Shown here in pieces: positions 28,871-37,315 of a stretch of DNA of 52,091 bases. The notes under the pieces were generated by a model. It had not been told where the DNA came from and did not search any database. It saw only the letters and a program-made list of their open reading frames with translations. The position numbers and the translations under genes were made by a program. This stretch comes from Candidatus Humimonas hydrogenitrophica (GTDB lineage Bacteria; Gemmatimonadota; Gemmatimonadetes; Palauibacterales; Palauibacteraceae). The first letter of the stretch is position 1. The number at the start of each line of letters is the position of its first letter. Location: NCBI GenBank assembly GCA_947581615.1, contig CANPVD010000054.1:1-52091 (forward strand), given 5' to 3'.

Positions 28871-29836
28871 TCAGCGCGGCGTGAAGCGCATCGTCCAGAT
28901 CGGCGTCCAGCCCTCGGGGCCGGTCCGGACGGCGAGCTCCCAGTCCGCCGTGCCGCCGTCGTCCCGGAAGCGGATGCGGCGCGCGGGCGCACCCTCCGTG
29001 GCCCGGTCCTGGAAGAAGTCGCCGATCCGGCCCTCGAAGCGGCCGGTGAACGGGCGTCCGAAGCGGCCGGACCGGTCATCGATCCAGAAGATGGTCCAGT
29101 CACCGCTCCGGGGATCGAACAGCCGGAGGCTGGCGCCGTGGAGCGCCTTCGGCTCCGGCATGGCGGCCCACGGGAAGCGGACCGTGCCGCGCCACGCCTC
29201 GGCGACGACGCACCCCTGCCGCGTCGGGGTCACCCGGTCCGTCGCCGCGTAACGCTCGTACCTGTCGCCCGCCCGGACCCGCTGGTCCACGCTCCACGCT
29301 CCGAGCCAGAAGTCGAAGGCGCGCGCGCCCGGCGCGTCGCGGCACGCGGAGAGCGGCGCATCGAGCGCGATCTTCCACGCCCCGTCCCGTCGAACCCAGG
29401 CCGTCAGGTAGTGACCGGCGGGACCGGCGTCCTCGGTCTCCGACTCGATCCACCACCGCCCGATCGTATAGCCGAGGCTGTCGGGCCACAGGATCGCCGC
29501 CTCCGTCGGCTCCCAGTGGAAGCTCGCCGGCGAGCGACGGAGCAGCGGTGCCATGGCTTCACGGACCGCTGTCGGTCCGCGAACGAGCTTCCCGTCGCCC
29601 CGGACCATGAGCCCATCGGCCGCCCACGCTGCGGCCCATGCCGCGGCGCCGCGCTCCGCGGACGCCGCGGCGAAGGCCCGGTCGGCCTCCAGGAGGGCCC
29701 GGGCCGGATCCTCGGCACCGCCCCGCTGCGCGCCCCCGGACACGCCGCCCGAGCACGCGGCCAGCAGCGCGAGGACCGCAGCGGCGGCCGTGCGGAGCAG
29801 GCTGGCCCGGTTCAATCGGTTCACTGAATGAGACAC
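28871..29836 (-). CDS. Lipoprotein with SnoaL-type and DUF1579-like domains
   Basis: This protein of about 321 aa has a signal with lipobox LAAC (RASLLRTAAAAVLALLAACSGG). Residues about 45-165 look like a SnoaL/DUF4440 fold (LLEADRAFAAASAERGAAAWAAAWAADGLMVRGDGKLVRGPTAVREAM, ending HYLTAWVRRDGAWKIALD). The C-terminal half (DFWLGAWSVDQRVRAGDRYERYAATDRVTP, GCVVAEAWRG, DWTIFWIDDRSGRFG) resembles DUF1579-type domains. The fusion probably binds a small hydrophobic molecule; the ligand is unknown. The start is uncertain: GTG at 29836 or 29824, neither with a strong ribosome site. Confidence 0.75.
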   Translation of the reverse strand: MSHSVNRLNRASLLRTAAAAVLALLAACSGGVSGGAQRGGAEDPARALLEADRAFAAASAERGAAAWAAAWAADGLMVRGDGKLVRGPTAVREAMAPLLRRSPASFHWEPTEAAILWPDSLGYTIGRWWIESETEDAGPAGHYLTAWVRRDGAWKIALDAPLSACRDAPGARAFDFWLGAWSVDQRVRAGDRYERYAATDRVTPTRQGCVVAEAWRGTVRFPWAAMPEPKALHGASLRLFDPRSGDWTIFWIDDRSGRFGRPFTGRFEGRIGDFFQDRATEGAPARRIRFRDDGGTADWELAVRTGPEGWTPIWTMRFTPR

Positions 29837-30095
29837 CCGCACGCGGAGATCGTCGAGGGGGACAGGCTTTCCTCTCGCAGCCGGGAATGCGGCACACATA
29901 CGGCTCCGAGGGACCTCGCGGGAGAGGGACCGAGCGCGTCTGCGGCCCACGGATCGTCCGTCGCGGTGGAAACCCGAATCCAGTAGACGAACGACCCGTG
30001 CGACGGGCGGCCTCCCGCCGACATTGAGACCTTGCGGCGCACTCCGGTCGCGTCGGCGGGCTCAGCGGGTCGAAGCGGGCGCGGCGGGGACGGTC

Positions 30096-30126
30096 TTGGC
30101 ATTAGGAGGCCCTAAAGTTAGACTTT
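30096..30126 (+). promoter_or_regulatory. Promoter with overlapping dyads upstream of the TonB receptor operon
   Basis: TTGGCA (30096-30101), a 17-bp spacer and TAGACT (30119-30124) form a promoter. The spacer contains TTAGG, 4 nt, CCTAA (30102-30115), and this overlaps AAAGT, 3 nt, ACTTT (30114-30126), which covers the -10. The TTAGG/CCTAA arms recall DtxR/MntR-type metal-regulator boxes, but the gap is shorter than in those boxes, so the regulator is unassigned. The rest of 29837-30203 (367 bp) holds no recognised gene; a leader of about 70 nt precedes the ATG. Confidence 0.6.
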
Positions 30127-30203
30127 GGCACGCGAAACCCCGTTCGAGCGCAACCACGCTCGGCGTGCGACCACCCGACCTCTTCCCGGGAGAGCCCACA
30201 GGC

Positions 30204-32282
30204 ATGCCGCATCGGTCGACTCGGATCCTCCCGTTCCTCGGAACGGCGACCCTCCTGGCTCTGCCCGCGACCGCCCTCGCGCAGGCGCGGCCCGACTCGG
30301 CGCCGCCCGAGCCCTACCGGCTGGACGAGCTGGTGGTCGTGGCCGACCGTTACGCGACCGCGCTCCGCGGCACGGTCGCGGCGACCAGCCTGCTCACGCG
30401 CGCCGACCTGGACGCGCTCCCCGCGACGACTCTGGCCCAGGCGCTGGAGAGCGTGCCCGGCCTCCTGTTCGTCGAGCAGGACGGCTCCGGGCGCCAGCCG
30501 ATCGCGATCGCGCGCGGCTTCTTCGGCGGAGGCGAGACCTCCTACGTGCTGCTCACCATCGACGGCGTGCCCGCGAACGACGGCCGGACCGGGCTGGTCG
30601 AGTGGAGCCGGATCCCGCTGGAGGACGTCCAGCGGATCGAGGTCCTGCGCGGCTCGGCCTCCGTCTCCTACGGGGACGCCGCGCTCGGCGCCGTCATCAA
30701 TGTCGTGACCCGGCGCGCGGCCCCGCGCGGCGGGCTCGCCGGACGGACGGCGATCTCCGTCTCGTCCTGGAGCGGCGCGGGCCTCCACGCCGCGGCCGGC
30801 TCGGAGCTCGGCTCGAGAGCGCTGGACGCGACGGTCGACTACGACCGCGAGGAGGGCTTCCGCGCGCACTCCCGCTCGAACGAGCTGACGACGTCGCTTT
30901 CGCTGGGGCCGTCGGAGGCCCCGGGCGCCGACGGGCTCTCCGGCCGGCTCGCCTTCAGCCGCCGGTTCAACGAGGATCCGGGGCCCGTGCCCGAGATCGG
31001 CGGCAGCTTCGACCGGCGCGGCAGCCATCCCGCCTTCGCGGGCGACGAGCGCACGCGGGAGACGGCGGAGGCGAGCATCCGGAGCCGCCACAGCTGGGCC
31101 GACGGCCCGAGGCTGGACGGGGCCGTCCGCCTGCGCTGGTACGACCAGCAGCGGACCCGGACGCTCCTGCTCACGCCGAGCTTCGGCGACACCCAGGACC
31201 AGAGCGACCGGGAAGTCGGATTGTGGGCACGCACGCAGCTCGCGGAGCCGCTCGGTCCCGCCCTGCTCCACCTGGGCGCCGAGGCGGAGGGCACCTCGTT
31301 CCGGACCCGCTACACCATGCCCGGGACGGGCACGCTCCTGACCTCGGGCGACGGACACGAGTGGAAGCTCGGCCTGTTCGGCGAGCTGAGCGGCTCGCCC
31401 GTCGAGCGGCTCCGGCTCGTCGGCGGGATGCGGTTCGACGCCGTGCTGCCGAGGGACGAAGCGCCCGCTGCGGAAGCGTCGCGCTCGTTCCACCAGTGGT
31501 CGCCGCGGGTCGGCGCGAACCTCGCCTACCGGGAGGACCCCGCGAGCCCGGGCAACGTCTACCTGTCCTGGACCCGGGCGTTCAAAGCGCCCACGCTGGA
31601 CCAGCTGTTCGACGTGCGCGCCATCCCGACCGGGGCGCCCGGCCAGACGATCAGCATCTCGAACGGCGAGCTGCGGCCGGAGCGCTCCACCGCGGTCGAG
31701 GCGGGCGTCTACCAGCGCCTCCCGCTGGGCGGCGGGCCCTACGCCGAGCTCTCGCTCTCCGCCTACCGGCAGTGGCTCGACGACGAGATCGACTTCGACC
31801 TCCTCACATACCGCTACGGCAACATCGTGGCGAGCCGGCACACGGGCGCGGAGCTGTCGGCGCGCGTCGTCCTCTCCCGCCGGATCGAGGTCACGCACGC
31901 GGCCACGCTCGGCCGCGCCGTGTTCCGGACTTCGGCGAATCGCGGCCACCAGCTCAAGAACATCCCCGAGAGCGCGTTCACGACGACGGCCCGCATCGCC
32001 GTCGCCGACCCGGTGTCGCTGACGCTGACGCACCGGGCCATGGGCCGGGTGTGGCTCGACGACGAGAACACGCAGGCCCTGTCCGGCAGCTCGCGCTTCG
32101 ACGCCGCCGTGCGGTGGCGCGTCGGCCGACTCGGCGCGCGCTTCTCCGTCCGCAACATCTTCGACGCCGAGTACGGCGGCTACGGCTACCTGCTCTACGA
32201 TCCCTTCAGCAACGAGAACGTGCGCATGATCCGTCCCGGAATGGGCCGCGCCATCGACTTCCGTCTCGACGTGGGTTCCTGA
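30204..32282 (+). CDS. TonB-dependent outer-membrane receptor
   Basis: This 692-aa receptor has a Sec signal (MPHRSTRILPFLGTATLLALPATALAQ). The plug domain (about 40-160) contains LDELVVVADRY, TLAQALESVPGLLFVEQDGSG, YVLLTIDGVPANDGRTG and VQRIEVLRGSASVSYGDAALGAVINVVTRR. The 22-strand barrel ends in RNIFDAEYGGYGYLLYDPF...RAIDFRLDVGS. It imports a bound ligand with TonB/ExbBD energy (not in view). The ATG at 30204 is preceded by GGGAGA. Ligand is unknown; the co-operonic cytochrome c and ScyD-like lipoprotein suggest a redox-linked or metal-related substrate. Confidence 0.95.
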   Translation: MPHRSTRILPFLGTATLLALPATALAQARPDSAPPEPYRLDELVVVADRYATALRGTVAATSLLTRADLDALPATTLAQALESVPGLLFVEQDGSGRQPIAIARGFFGGGETSYVLLTIDGVPANDGRTGLVEWSRIPLEDVQRIEVLRGSASVSYGDAALGAVINVVTRRAAPRGGLAGRTAISVSSWSGAGLHAAAGSELGSRALDATVDYDREEGFRAHSRSNELTTSLSLGPSEAPGADGLSGRLAFSRRFNEDPGPVPEIGGSFDRRGSHPAFAGDERTRETAEASIRSRHSWADGPRLDGAVRLRWYDQQRTRTLLLTPSFGDTQDQSDREVGLWARTQLAEPLGPALLHLGAEAEGTSFRTRYTMPGTGTLLTSGDGHEWKLGLFGELSGSPVERLRLVGGMRFDAVLPRDEAPAAEASRSFHQWSPRVGANLAYREDPASPGNVYLSWTRAFKAPTLDQLFDVRAIPTGAPGQTISISNGELRPERSTAVEAGVYQRLPLGGGPYAELSLSAYRQWLDDEIDFDLLTYRYGNIVASRHTGAELSARVVLSRRIEVTHAATLGRAVFRTSANRGHQLKNIPESAFTTTARIAVADPVSLTLTHRAMGRVWLDDENTQALSGSSRFDAAVRWRVGRLGARFSVRNIFDAEYGGYGYLLYDPFSNENVRMIRPGMGRAIDFRLDVGS

Positions 32283-32285
32283 GCC

Positions 32286-32816
32286 GTGCCGGAGCGCGTG
32301 GGATCCGGGCGGCCGCGGAGGGTGGAGCGAGGGCGGACCGCGTCGCTGTGGCTCGCCGCCGGGCTGCTCCTGGTCGTCGCGGGGTGCCAGTCGAAGCCCC
32401 GGGGCGAGGCGCAGGCGATGGAGAGCTCCGCCGGCGCGGGGCCCGGAGCGGACACCTGGACCATGCCGGCCGTTCCGCCCGCGGTCGCGGAGGGGATCCG
32501 CGTGTACCGGGCCAACTACTGTGGAACCTGCCACCGCAACACGCTCGCCGGGACGGCCGGCATCTTCGGCCCGAACCACGACAGCCTGCACGTGAACGCC
32601 GCGCACCGCATCCACGATCCGGGCTACACGGGCCACGCGACGACGCCGGAGGCCTACGTGCGGGAGAGCATCCGCGATCCCGGCGCCTACCGGGTTCCGG
32701 GATTCGAGCGCTCGCACTTCGTCATGCCGGCCTACACGGAGCTCACCGACGCCGACGTGGACGCACTGGTGCGGATGCTCCTCTGGCAGCCTTCACCCCA
32801 AGGAGGATCGCGATGA
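32286..32816 (+). CDS. Cytochrome c lipoprotein
   Basis: This 176-aa protein has a lipobox VAGC (Cys34) after a hydrophobic helix. A single c-type heme site CGTCH is at 79-83 in RANYCGTCHRNTLAG. Met147 in RSHFVMPAYTELTDADVDALVRMLL is the likely distal ligand, as in class-I cytochromes c. The GTG start (32286) lies 3 nt after the TonB-receptor stop and its end overlaps the next gene as ATGA, so the three genes are translationally coupled. It is probably an envelope electron carrier serving the same process as its neighbours. Confidence 0.92.
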   Translation: MPERVGSGRPRRVERGRTASLWLAAGLLLVVAGCQSKPRGEAQAMESSAGAGPGADTWTMPAVPPAVAEGIRVYRANYCGTCHRNTLAGTAGIFGPNHDSLHVNAAHRIHDPGYTGHATTPEAYVRESIRDPGAYRVPGFERSHFVMPAYTELTDADVDALVRMLLWQPSPQGGSR

Positions 32817-33967
32817 CTCGACGTGCCCCAGGACTCGCTCCGCTGATGCTTCTTCCCCTCTTCGCGCTCTCCGCGTGCGGCGGGGGCCAGGACGCGAACA
32901 AGGCCGCCTCCACCTCGGAGAGCGCCGCCATGGTCGAGGCCGCCGGCCCGACCGTCGTGGCCAGCGGCCTCAACACGCCCATGGGCGTGCTCGTCGACGA
33001 CGACGGCACGATCTGGATCACCGACAGCGGCACCGGCGGCACCGACTCCGTCGCGATGGAAGAACCCTCGGCGGGTGAGACGTCCAAGGTGCCCTTCGGC
33101 CTGACCGCGCGGCTCGTGCGCGTGGACCCGGCGGGCACACAGACCGACGTGATCAGCGACCTCCCGTCGATGATCCTGCCCGACGCCCCGATCGGCGCCG
33201 CCCGGCTGGCCCGGTGGAACGGGGCCCTCTACCTGACGAGCGGTGGCATGGCGGCGGGATCGGGCACTCGCGGTCCGAACACGGCCGCGCTCCTCCGGCT
33301 CGACGGCGACCACGTGACGGAAGTCCTGAACACCTGGGACATCGAGAAGAGCAGGAACCCGGCGGGCGCGCTGGTCGAGGCGCATCCGTTCGGGATCACG
33401 GCCGGGCCCGACGACGCCCTGTGGATCGCGGACGCGGCCGGCAACGACCTGTTCAGGGTCGCGTCCCCCTCGGACACGCTCGAGCTGGTCACGGTGTTCG
33501 GCGCGCTGCCCGGTCCCGTTCCGAACCCGAACCGGGGCAATGCCATGGAGACGGAGCCGGTACCCACCGGCATCGCCTTCATGAACGGCGAGGCCTACGT
33601 GTCCTTCCTGCCGGGCGCTCCGTTCGTGCCCGGCTCCGGCAAGGTCGTGCACGTCACGTCGAGCGGAGAGTACGAGGACTACGCGACCGGCTTCTCGATG
33701 CTCTCCGACCTGAGGACCGGCCCGGACGGCAAGCTCTACGGCGTGTCCATGGGCACGTTCACCGAGCAGGGACCCACGCCGAACTCGGGCGCCATCATCC
33801 GCATCGGGCCGGGCGAGACGTCGAAGCCCATCCTCACCGGCCTCCAGCTGCCGACCGCCGTCGCGTTCGACAGGGATGGCAACGCCTACGTCGCGATCAG
33901 CGCCCTCGGACAGCCGGGCGCCGGCCAGGTCGTGAAGTACCCGCACCTGGTGAGCGCCGGGAGCTGA
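32813..33967 (+). CDS. ScyD/ScyE-like beta-propeller lipoprotein
   Basis: This 384-aa lipoprotein has lipobox LSAC (MTRRAPGLAPLMLLPLFALSACGGG). The mature part is a propeller of NHL-like blades in the ScyD/ScyE family: VVASGLNTPMGVLVDDDGTIWITDSGTGG, HPFGITAGPDDALWIADAAGNDL, PTGIAFMNGEAYVS, LSDLRTGPDGKLYGVSM and LQLPTAVAFDRDGNAYVA. The family is named from cyanobacterial scytonemin clusters, but homologues are widespread with unknown roles. AGGAGG 6 nt before the ATG and the ATGA overlap with the cytochrome gene make it the last gene of a coupled operon. Confidence 0.88.
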   Translation: MTRRAPGLAPLMLLPLFALSACGGGQDANKAASTSESAAMVEAAGPTVVASGLNTPMGVLVDDDGTIWITDSGTGGTDSVAMEEPSAGETSKVPFGLTARLVRVDPAGTQTDVISDLPSMILPDAPIGAARLARWNGALYLTSGGMAAGSGTRGPNTAALLRLDGDHVTEVLNTWDIEKSRNPAGALVEAHPFGITAGPDDALWIADAAGNDLFRVASPSDTLELVTVFGALPGPVPNPNRGNAMETEPVPTGIAFMNGEAYVSFLPGAPFVPGSGKVVHVTSSGEYEDYATGFSMLSDLRTGPDGKLYGVSMGTFTEQGPTPNSGAIIRIGPGETSKPILTGLQLPTAVAFDRDGNAYVAISALGQPGAGQVVKYPHLVSAGS

Positions 33968-33979
33968 AGCGGCGGCCCC

Positions 33980-34016
33980 GCGGCCGACGCCCCGTCACGA
34001 GGGGGGCGTCGGCCGC
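33980..34016. terminator. Strong hairpin between convergent genes
   Basis: A perfect 14-bp stem pairs GCGGCCGACGCCCC (33980-33993) with 34003-34016 around a 9-nt loop. It lies just after the ScyD-like gene and before the stop of the convergent beta-barrel gene. No T-tract follows, so it may end transcripts in both directions with Rho help or protect 3' ends. Confidence 0.7.
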
Positions 34017-34044
34017 GCCATCCTGAGGCGCGATTCTCGAAGTT

Positions 34045-34560
34045 CTAGAAGAACCGCCCCACGCCCACCGTGAGCTCGACGTCGCTTCCGTGCCACGGAT
34101 CCACGCTGCGCAGCCGCGCCTCCGGCCTCAGGAGCCAGCCCGCACCGACCCGGATACGGGCTCCGACGGCGGCGTGCAGGGTGAGCGACGTGTACCCGCT
34201 CGCGTTCAGCTCGATCACCGGACCCGCCCCCACGCCGAGGTAGGGACGCACGGGCGGCCGCAGGTCCGGCTCGACCTGCAGGCTGACCTCTGGCATCAGG
34301 TAGTCGTAGCCCCCACGGAACTGGCTGCCGTAATGCAGATACCGGACGCCAACCTCGGCCACGAAGACCGACGGGAGCGGGCGGGCCACGGACAAGCCGT
34401 AGATACCGGCCGTGCCCGTCCCCGAGAGATCGTAGGGCGCCACGCCGGCGAAGGCCACGATCGACGTACGCTCCTGGGCAAGGAGGCATGAGGTCCCGAA
34501 GACGACCGCAAGCGCGCCGGCGAGGACCAGTGTGACGGATCGAACGCGCGTGGGACTCAT
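34045..34560 (-). CDS. Small outer-membrane beta-barrel protein
   Basis: This 171-aa protein has a Sec signal (VRSVTLVLAGALAVVFGTSCLLAQ) and alternating beta strands rich in aromatic and Gly residues: VFVAEVGVRYLHYG, RPYLGVGAGPVIELN, SLTLHAAVGARIRVGAGWLLRPEARLR. It ends in VELTVGVGRFF with a C-terminal Phe, the outer-membrane insertion signal. It is probably an eight-stranded barrel of the OmpA/OmpW-like size class. GGGAGG lies 7 nt before the ATG. Function is unknown. It is preceded by an ECF-type promoter motif shared with neighbouring envelope genes. Confidence 0.85.
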   Translation of the reverse strand: MSPTRVRSVTLVLAGALAVVFGTSCLLAQERTSIVAFAGVAPYDLSGTGTAGIYGLSVARPLPSVFVAEVGVRYLHYGSQFRGGYDYLMPEVSLQVEPDLRPPVRPYLGVGAGPVIELNASGYTSLTLHAAVGARIRVGAGWLLRPEARLRSVDPWHGSDVELTVGVGRFF

Positions 34561-34596
34561 GCTCTGACCTCCCGTTGGAGTGTCGGGGCCGGCCCC

Positions 34597-34624
34597 TCAA
34601 CGAAGGGCAGCTCGGGGCGGTTTC
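34597..34624 (-). promoter_or_regulatory. ECF-type promoter motif before beta-barrel gene
   Basis: On the minus strand GAAACC (34624-34619), 16 nt and CGTTGA (34602-34597) lie 36 nt before the ATG at 34560. The CGTTGA plus following GGGG matches the motif before the second barrel gene at 36314. Confidence 0.55.
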
Positions 34625-34642
34625 GCATCGAGGGACCCATGA

Positions 34643-35419
34643 TCAGAGTCCGGAGACGAGCTGCGCTCGCCAGTCATCCCACACCATGTCCAGCTCCTCG
34701 CCATACGCCGCCCGGAAGTGGTCCCGCACCCCGCCCGCGTCGCCGGCACCGAACGCCTCGAAGAACGAGCGCAGCGGCGCCACGCCCCTCCATTCCAGCA
34801 GGTAGTGGACGAAGGAACCGGCGAGTGGATAGGTGAGGCCCTCGGCATAGGTCCGGAACGAGTCGTTGAGGATCAGGTCGTCCAGCGCCGGCACGGTTCC
34901 GGCCGTCCACGCGTCGCGGGCGATGTCGTCGAGGGGCCGGGTGTTCCACCTCGGAACGGTGTCGCCGGCGACCGGATCGCTCTGGAAGGCGACCGCGATG
35001 CCCTCCCCGAACAGGGCCGGAGCGCGTCCCCAGAGGAGATTGACGAGCACGTGGACGGTCTCGTGGTTGTCCCGCGGAAAGATCGTGTGCACCTGCATGA
35101 GCTCCGGCATGGCGATGGCGTTTCCATCGACTCCCATCAGCTTGAGCTTCTGGGCCCGGTCCCGGTACTTGTAGTAGTCGATCCGCCCCGACAGCTGGAC
35201 CCCGAGCCGGTCGAGGAGCCAGGCGTGGTAGGCCTCCTGCCACGCGGCGTCGACGTGGTCGCCCTCGGAGTAGTGGAACACGAAGTGTTCGGTCGTCAGC
35301 GACTGCGACAGCTCGTCCAGGGGCGTCGACGGCGAGCTGCACGCCGCGCCCACCGCCCAGGCGAGGCCCGCCAGGGAACGCACGAGAAGCTTCGGGAATG
35401 AGCGCGTGTCCGTGAGCAC
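34643..35419 (-). CDS. Gluzincin-type (peptidase MA-like) metalloprotease lipoprotein
   Basis: This 258-aa predicted lipoprotein has a signal ending in AVGAAC. It carries a zinc site HETVH (HExxH) in NHETVHVLVNLLWG. Downstream comes FGEGIAVAF, whose Glu fits the third zinc ligand of gluzincins. YPLAGSFVHYLLEW and AAYGEELDMVWDDWRAQL follow, as in peptidase MA-like proteins. It would cleave proteins or peptides at the envelope; the substrate is unknown. The GTG at 35419 is supported by GGGAGG 6 nt upstream; the longer in-frame extension is non-coding in character. It sits between two beta-barrel genes on the same strand. Confidence 0.82.
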   Translation of the reverse strand: MLTDTRSFPKLLVRSLAGLAWAVGAACSSPSTPLDELSQSLTTEHFVFHYSEGDHVDAAWQEAYHAWLLDRLGVQLSGRIDYYKYRDRAQKLKLMGVDGNAIAMPELMQVHTIFPRDNHETVHVLVNLLWGRAPALFGEGIAVAFQSDPVAGDTVPRWNTRPLDDIARDAWTAGTVPALDDLILNDSFRTYAEGLTYPLAGSFVHYLLEWRGVAPLRSFFEAFGAGDAGGVRDHFRAAYGEELDMVWDDWRAQLVSGL

Positions 35420-35479
35420 GGATAGCCTCCCGCGGAACAGGGAGCCGGCGACGCGTGGAAGGACCCGGCGCAACCGATT

Positions 35480-35507
35480 CAACGTCGAGGCCGAGTGTCT
35501 CGTTCGC
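35480..35507 (-). promoter_or_regulatory. Weak ECF-type promoter motif before gluzincin gene
   Basis: On the minus strand CGAACG (35507-35502), 16 nt and CGTTGA (35485-35480) lie about 60 nt before the GTG at 35419. The -35 keeps only the GAAC core, so this is the weakest of the minus-strand matches. Confidence 0.4.
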
Positions 35508-35615
35508 CTGTCCGGAGATGGTGGATCTTCCCGTGGGAGGATTCCCCACGCGCCGGACGCGAGAGCCTCGACCTCGACGGGCGACTCACACGGCCGCCCG
35601 ACGTCGCGAGGCGTC

Positions 35616-36314
35616 TCACCTCCGTGCTCCCAGCGCGAACGACACCCCGGTCGACAGCACCAGATTGCTTTGCGTCCTGCAGACCGCGTCGGCTCCCGTG
35701 GTCGCGTCCCCGACCCCCGGACACGAGACCGCGTCCTCGACGTCGACCCGCAAAGACGCGCCTGGTGCGAGCCGGTAGCGGAATCCCACGCCCGCGAGCA
35801 CGCCCACTTCGGTGCCACCGGCCACGTACGTGAGGGCGTCCGCGCCGGTCCGTCCGACCAGGGCAGGACCCGCCTTCAGGTACAGGGCGGCGGTGTGGTG
35901 GGCCAGCGGAAGGCCGTACAAGAGCGAGGCGCTCGCCAGCCACACGGCCGAGCTGCCCGTCGAGGTCGTCGCGCTCGCGGCGAGAACGCTCGGTGACACC
36001 GAGGTTCTCACGAGGCTCGCCGCCCAGGTGAACTCGCCCTCGATTCCGACCCTCTCTCCCAGCCAGCCGGTGGCCCTGGCTCCGAGCGCGACCGCGCTCC
36101 GCTGCTCCACCGAGGTCGTGATCGTCTCGCCTTCCACGCTCGGAAAGCTGGACTCGGCCAGGGTTGACGTCGGAACGAACAGGCCGAAGAGCGGGCCCAC
36201 CTCGATCCCCCGCCCCTGGGCGGCCGCCGGCGAGCCGGGAAGCAGGGCCAGGACGACCAGGAGTGCGGCGATGGCGGGGACCCGGCCGCGAGGCAGCGCT
36301 GTCTGCCACACCAT
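35616..36314 (-). CDS. Outer-membrane beta-barrel protein
   Basis: This 232-aa protein has a Sec signal (LPRGRVPAIAALLVVLALLPGSPAAAQ). The barrel strands include RGIEVGPLFGLFVPTS, SAVALGARATGWLGERVGIEGEFTW, HHTAALYLKAGPALVGR, VGVLAGVGFRYRLAPGASLRVDVEDAV and LVLSTGVSFALG. Two Cys in the last extracellular region (VSCPGVG, AVCRTQ) could form a disulfide. The ATG at 36314 is supported by GAGGAGG; a GTG six codons upstream lacks a ribosome site. It is divergent from the cytochrome c-TPR gene and carries an ECF-type promoter motif. Confidence 0.85.
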   Translation of the reverse strand: MVWQTALPRGRVPAIAALLVVLALLPGSPAAAQGRGIEVGPLFGLFVPTSTLAESSFPSVEGETITTSVEQRSAVALGARATGWLGERVGIEGEFTWAASLVRTSVSPSVLAASATTSTGSSAVWLASASLLYGLPLAHHTAALYLKAGPALVGRTGADALTYVAGGTEVGVLAGVGFRYRLAPGASLRVDVEDAVSCPGVGDATTGADAVCRTQSNLVLSTGVSFALGARR

Positions 36315-36359
36315 CCTGCCGCCTCCTCGCACGAAGTCCGGTCCGGAGTGCCGGTCCCC

Positions 36360-36387
36360 TCAACGGCACCGACCCTGGTGAAGTTCC
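36360..36387 (-). promoter_or_regulatory. ECF-type promoter motif before beta-barrel gene
   Basis: On the minus strand GGAACT (36387-36382), exactly 16 nt and CGTTGA (36365-36360) lie about 46 nt before the ATG at 36314. The same two-part motif with the same spacing precedes the cupredoxin-barrel operon and the anti-sigma gene near 42.9 kb. Confidence 0.65.
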
Positions 36388-36437
36388 TGAGCTGTCGAGG
36401 GCGAAGGGAGCGTCGGGCCGTCCCATCGAGCGGGCCG

Positions 36438-36465
36438 GGAACCGGCTGTACGAAGGGCCGGTTAG
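36438..36465 (+). promoter_or_regulatory. Possible ECF-type promoter before cytochrome c-TPR gene
   Basis: GGAACC (36438-36443), 16 nt and GGTTAG (36460-36465) lie about 45 nt before the ATG at 36511. The -10 differs from the shared CGTT by one base. GGGAACCGG is shared with the anti-sigma promoter at 42960. Confidence 0.4.
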
Positions 36466-36510
36466 AGAACGCGACCGTCCGTCAGCGCTCCTCCTTCGGC
36501 GAGAGAGACG

Positions 36511-37302
36511 ATGCGTACAGGGGTCATGGCCTTCCTCCTCATCCTCGGGTCGGCGACGGTGTCATCCGCGGCCCGGTCTCAGCAGACCGTCCCCGCAGAC
36601 TCCGGCGTGACCGTGCCGGACAGCGTCACGCCCGCGCGGGTCATGGCCGGAAGCGACCTGTTCAACGACGGGAGCTGCGTCGCCTGCCACGCCGTGGGCG
36701 GCCGTGGCACCGGCCGCCGGGCGCCGAACCTGTCGGACGAGGAGTGGCTGCACAGTCCCGGGGACATCCAGGGCATCAGGCACACTATCTTCTGGGGCGT
36801 CCAGAAGGCCGACTTCAGGGCCGTGACGCCCCGACCGTTCGAGATGAATCCGGAGGGCGGCATGCACCTGGACCGGGAGCAGCTGTGGGCCATCGCTTCC
36901 TACGTCTGGACCCTGAGCCGGCCCGGGACGAGCGATTTCGTCGCCCGCCAGCAGCGCTTTCTCGACCTGGCGCGCCTCGGCTTCACGAAGGAGGCCGTCG
37001 CCCTGTTCGAGCGGGCCGACTCCGCGGCCGGCCGGCCGGCCACCCTTCCCGAGCGGGGACTGAACGCTCTGGGCTACGAGCTGCTCCGCCGCGGCGGGAA
37101 CCCCGAGGACCCGATCGCGATCTTCCGGCTGAACACGGTCCTCCATCCCGATTCCTGGAACGTGTGGGACAGCCTCGGCGAGGCCCTGGCCGCCGCCGGG
37201 AAGACCCGCGAGGCGATCGAAAGCTACGAGAAGTCGCTCCGCCTGAACCCGAAGAACGACAACGCGAGGAAGGCGCTCGAGGCCCTGCGGCAGCGCGGGT
37301 GA
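36511..37302 (+). CDS. Exported cytochrome c with C-terminal TPR domain
   Basis: This 263-aa protein has a Sec signal (MAFLLILGSATVSSAARSQ) and one c-type heme site CVACH at 56-60 (NDGSCVACHAVGGRGTGRRAPNL), a pattern typical of mono-heme class-I cytochromes. FEMNPEGGMHL offers a distal Met. The C-terminal third (about 170-260) has TPR-like helices (DSWNVWDSLGEALAAAGKTREAIESYEKSLRLNPKNDNARKALEAL). A cytochrome fused to a protein-docking domain suggests delivery of electrons to a partner complex. The truncated plastocyanin-like copy begins 13 nt after its stop on the other strand. Confidence 0.9.
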   Translation: MRTGVMAFLLILGSATVSSAARSQQTVPADSGVTVPDSVTPARVMAGSDLFNDGSCVACHAVGGRGTGRRAPNLSDEEWLHSPGDIQGIRHTIFWGVQKADFRAVTPRPFEMNPEGGMHLDREQLWAIASYVWTLSRPGTSDFVARQQRFLDLARLGFTKEAVALFERADSAAGRPATLPERGLNALGYELLRRGGNPEDPIAIFRLNTVLHPDSWNVWDSLGEALAAAGKTREAIESYEKSLRLNPKNDNARKALEALRQRG

Positions 37303-37315
37303 CGGCGGCGCCGGG

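Noticed and set aside
29837-30203. Cobalamin riboswitch upstream of the TonB receptor
   Set aside because: No B12-box-like conserved core or long structured leader could be found; a promoter with dyads explains the region better.
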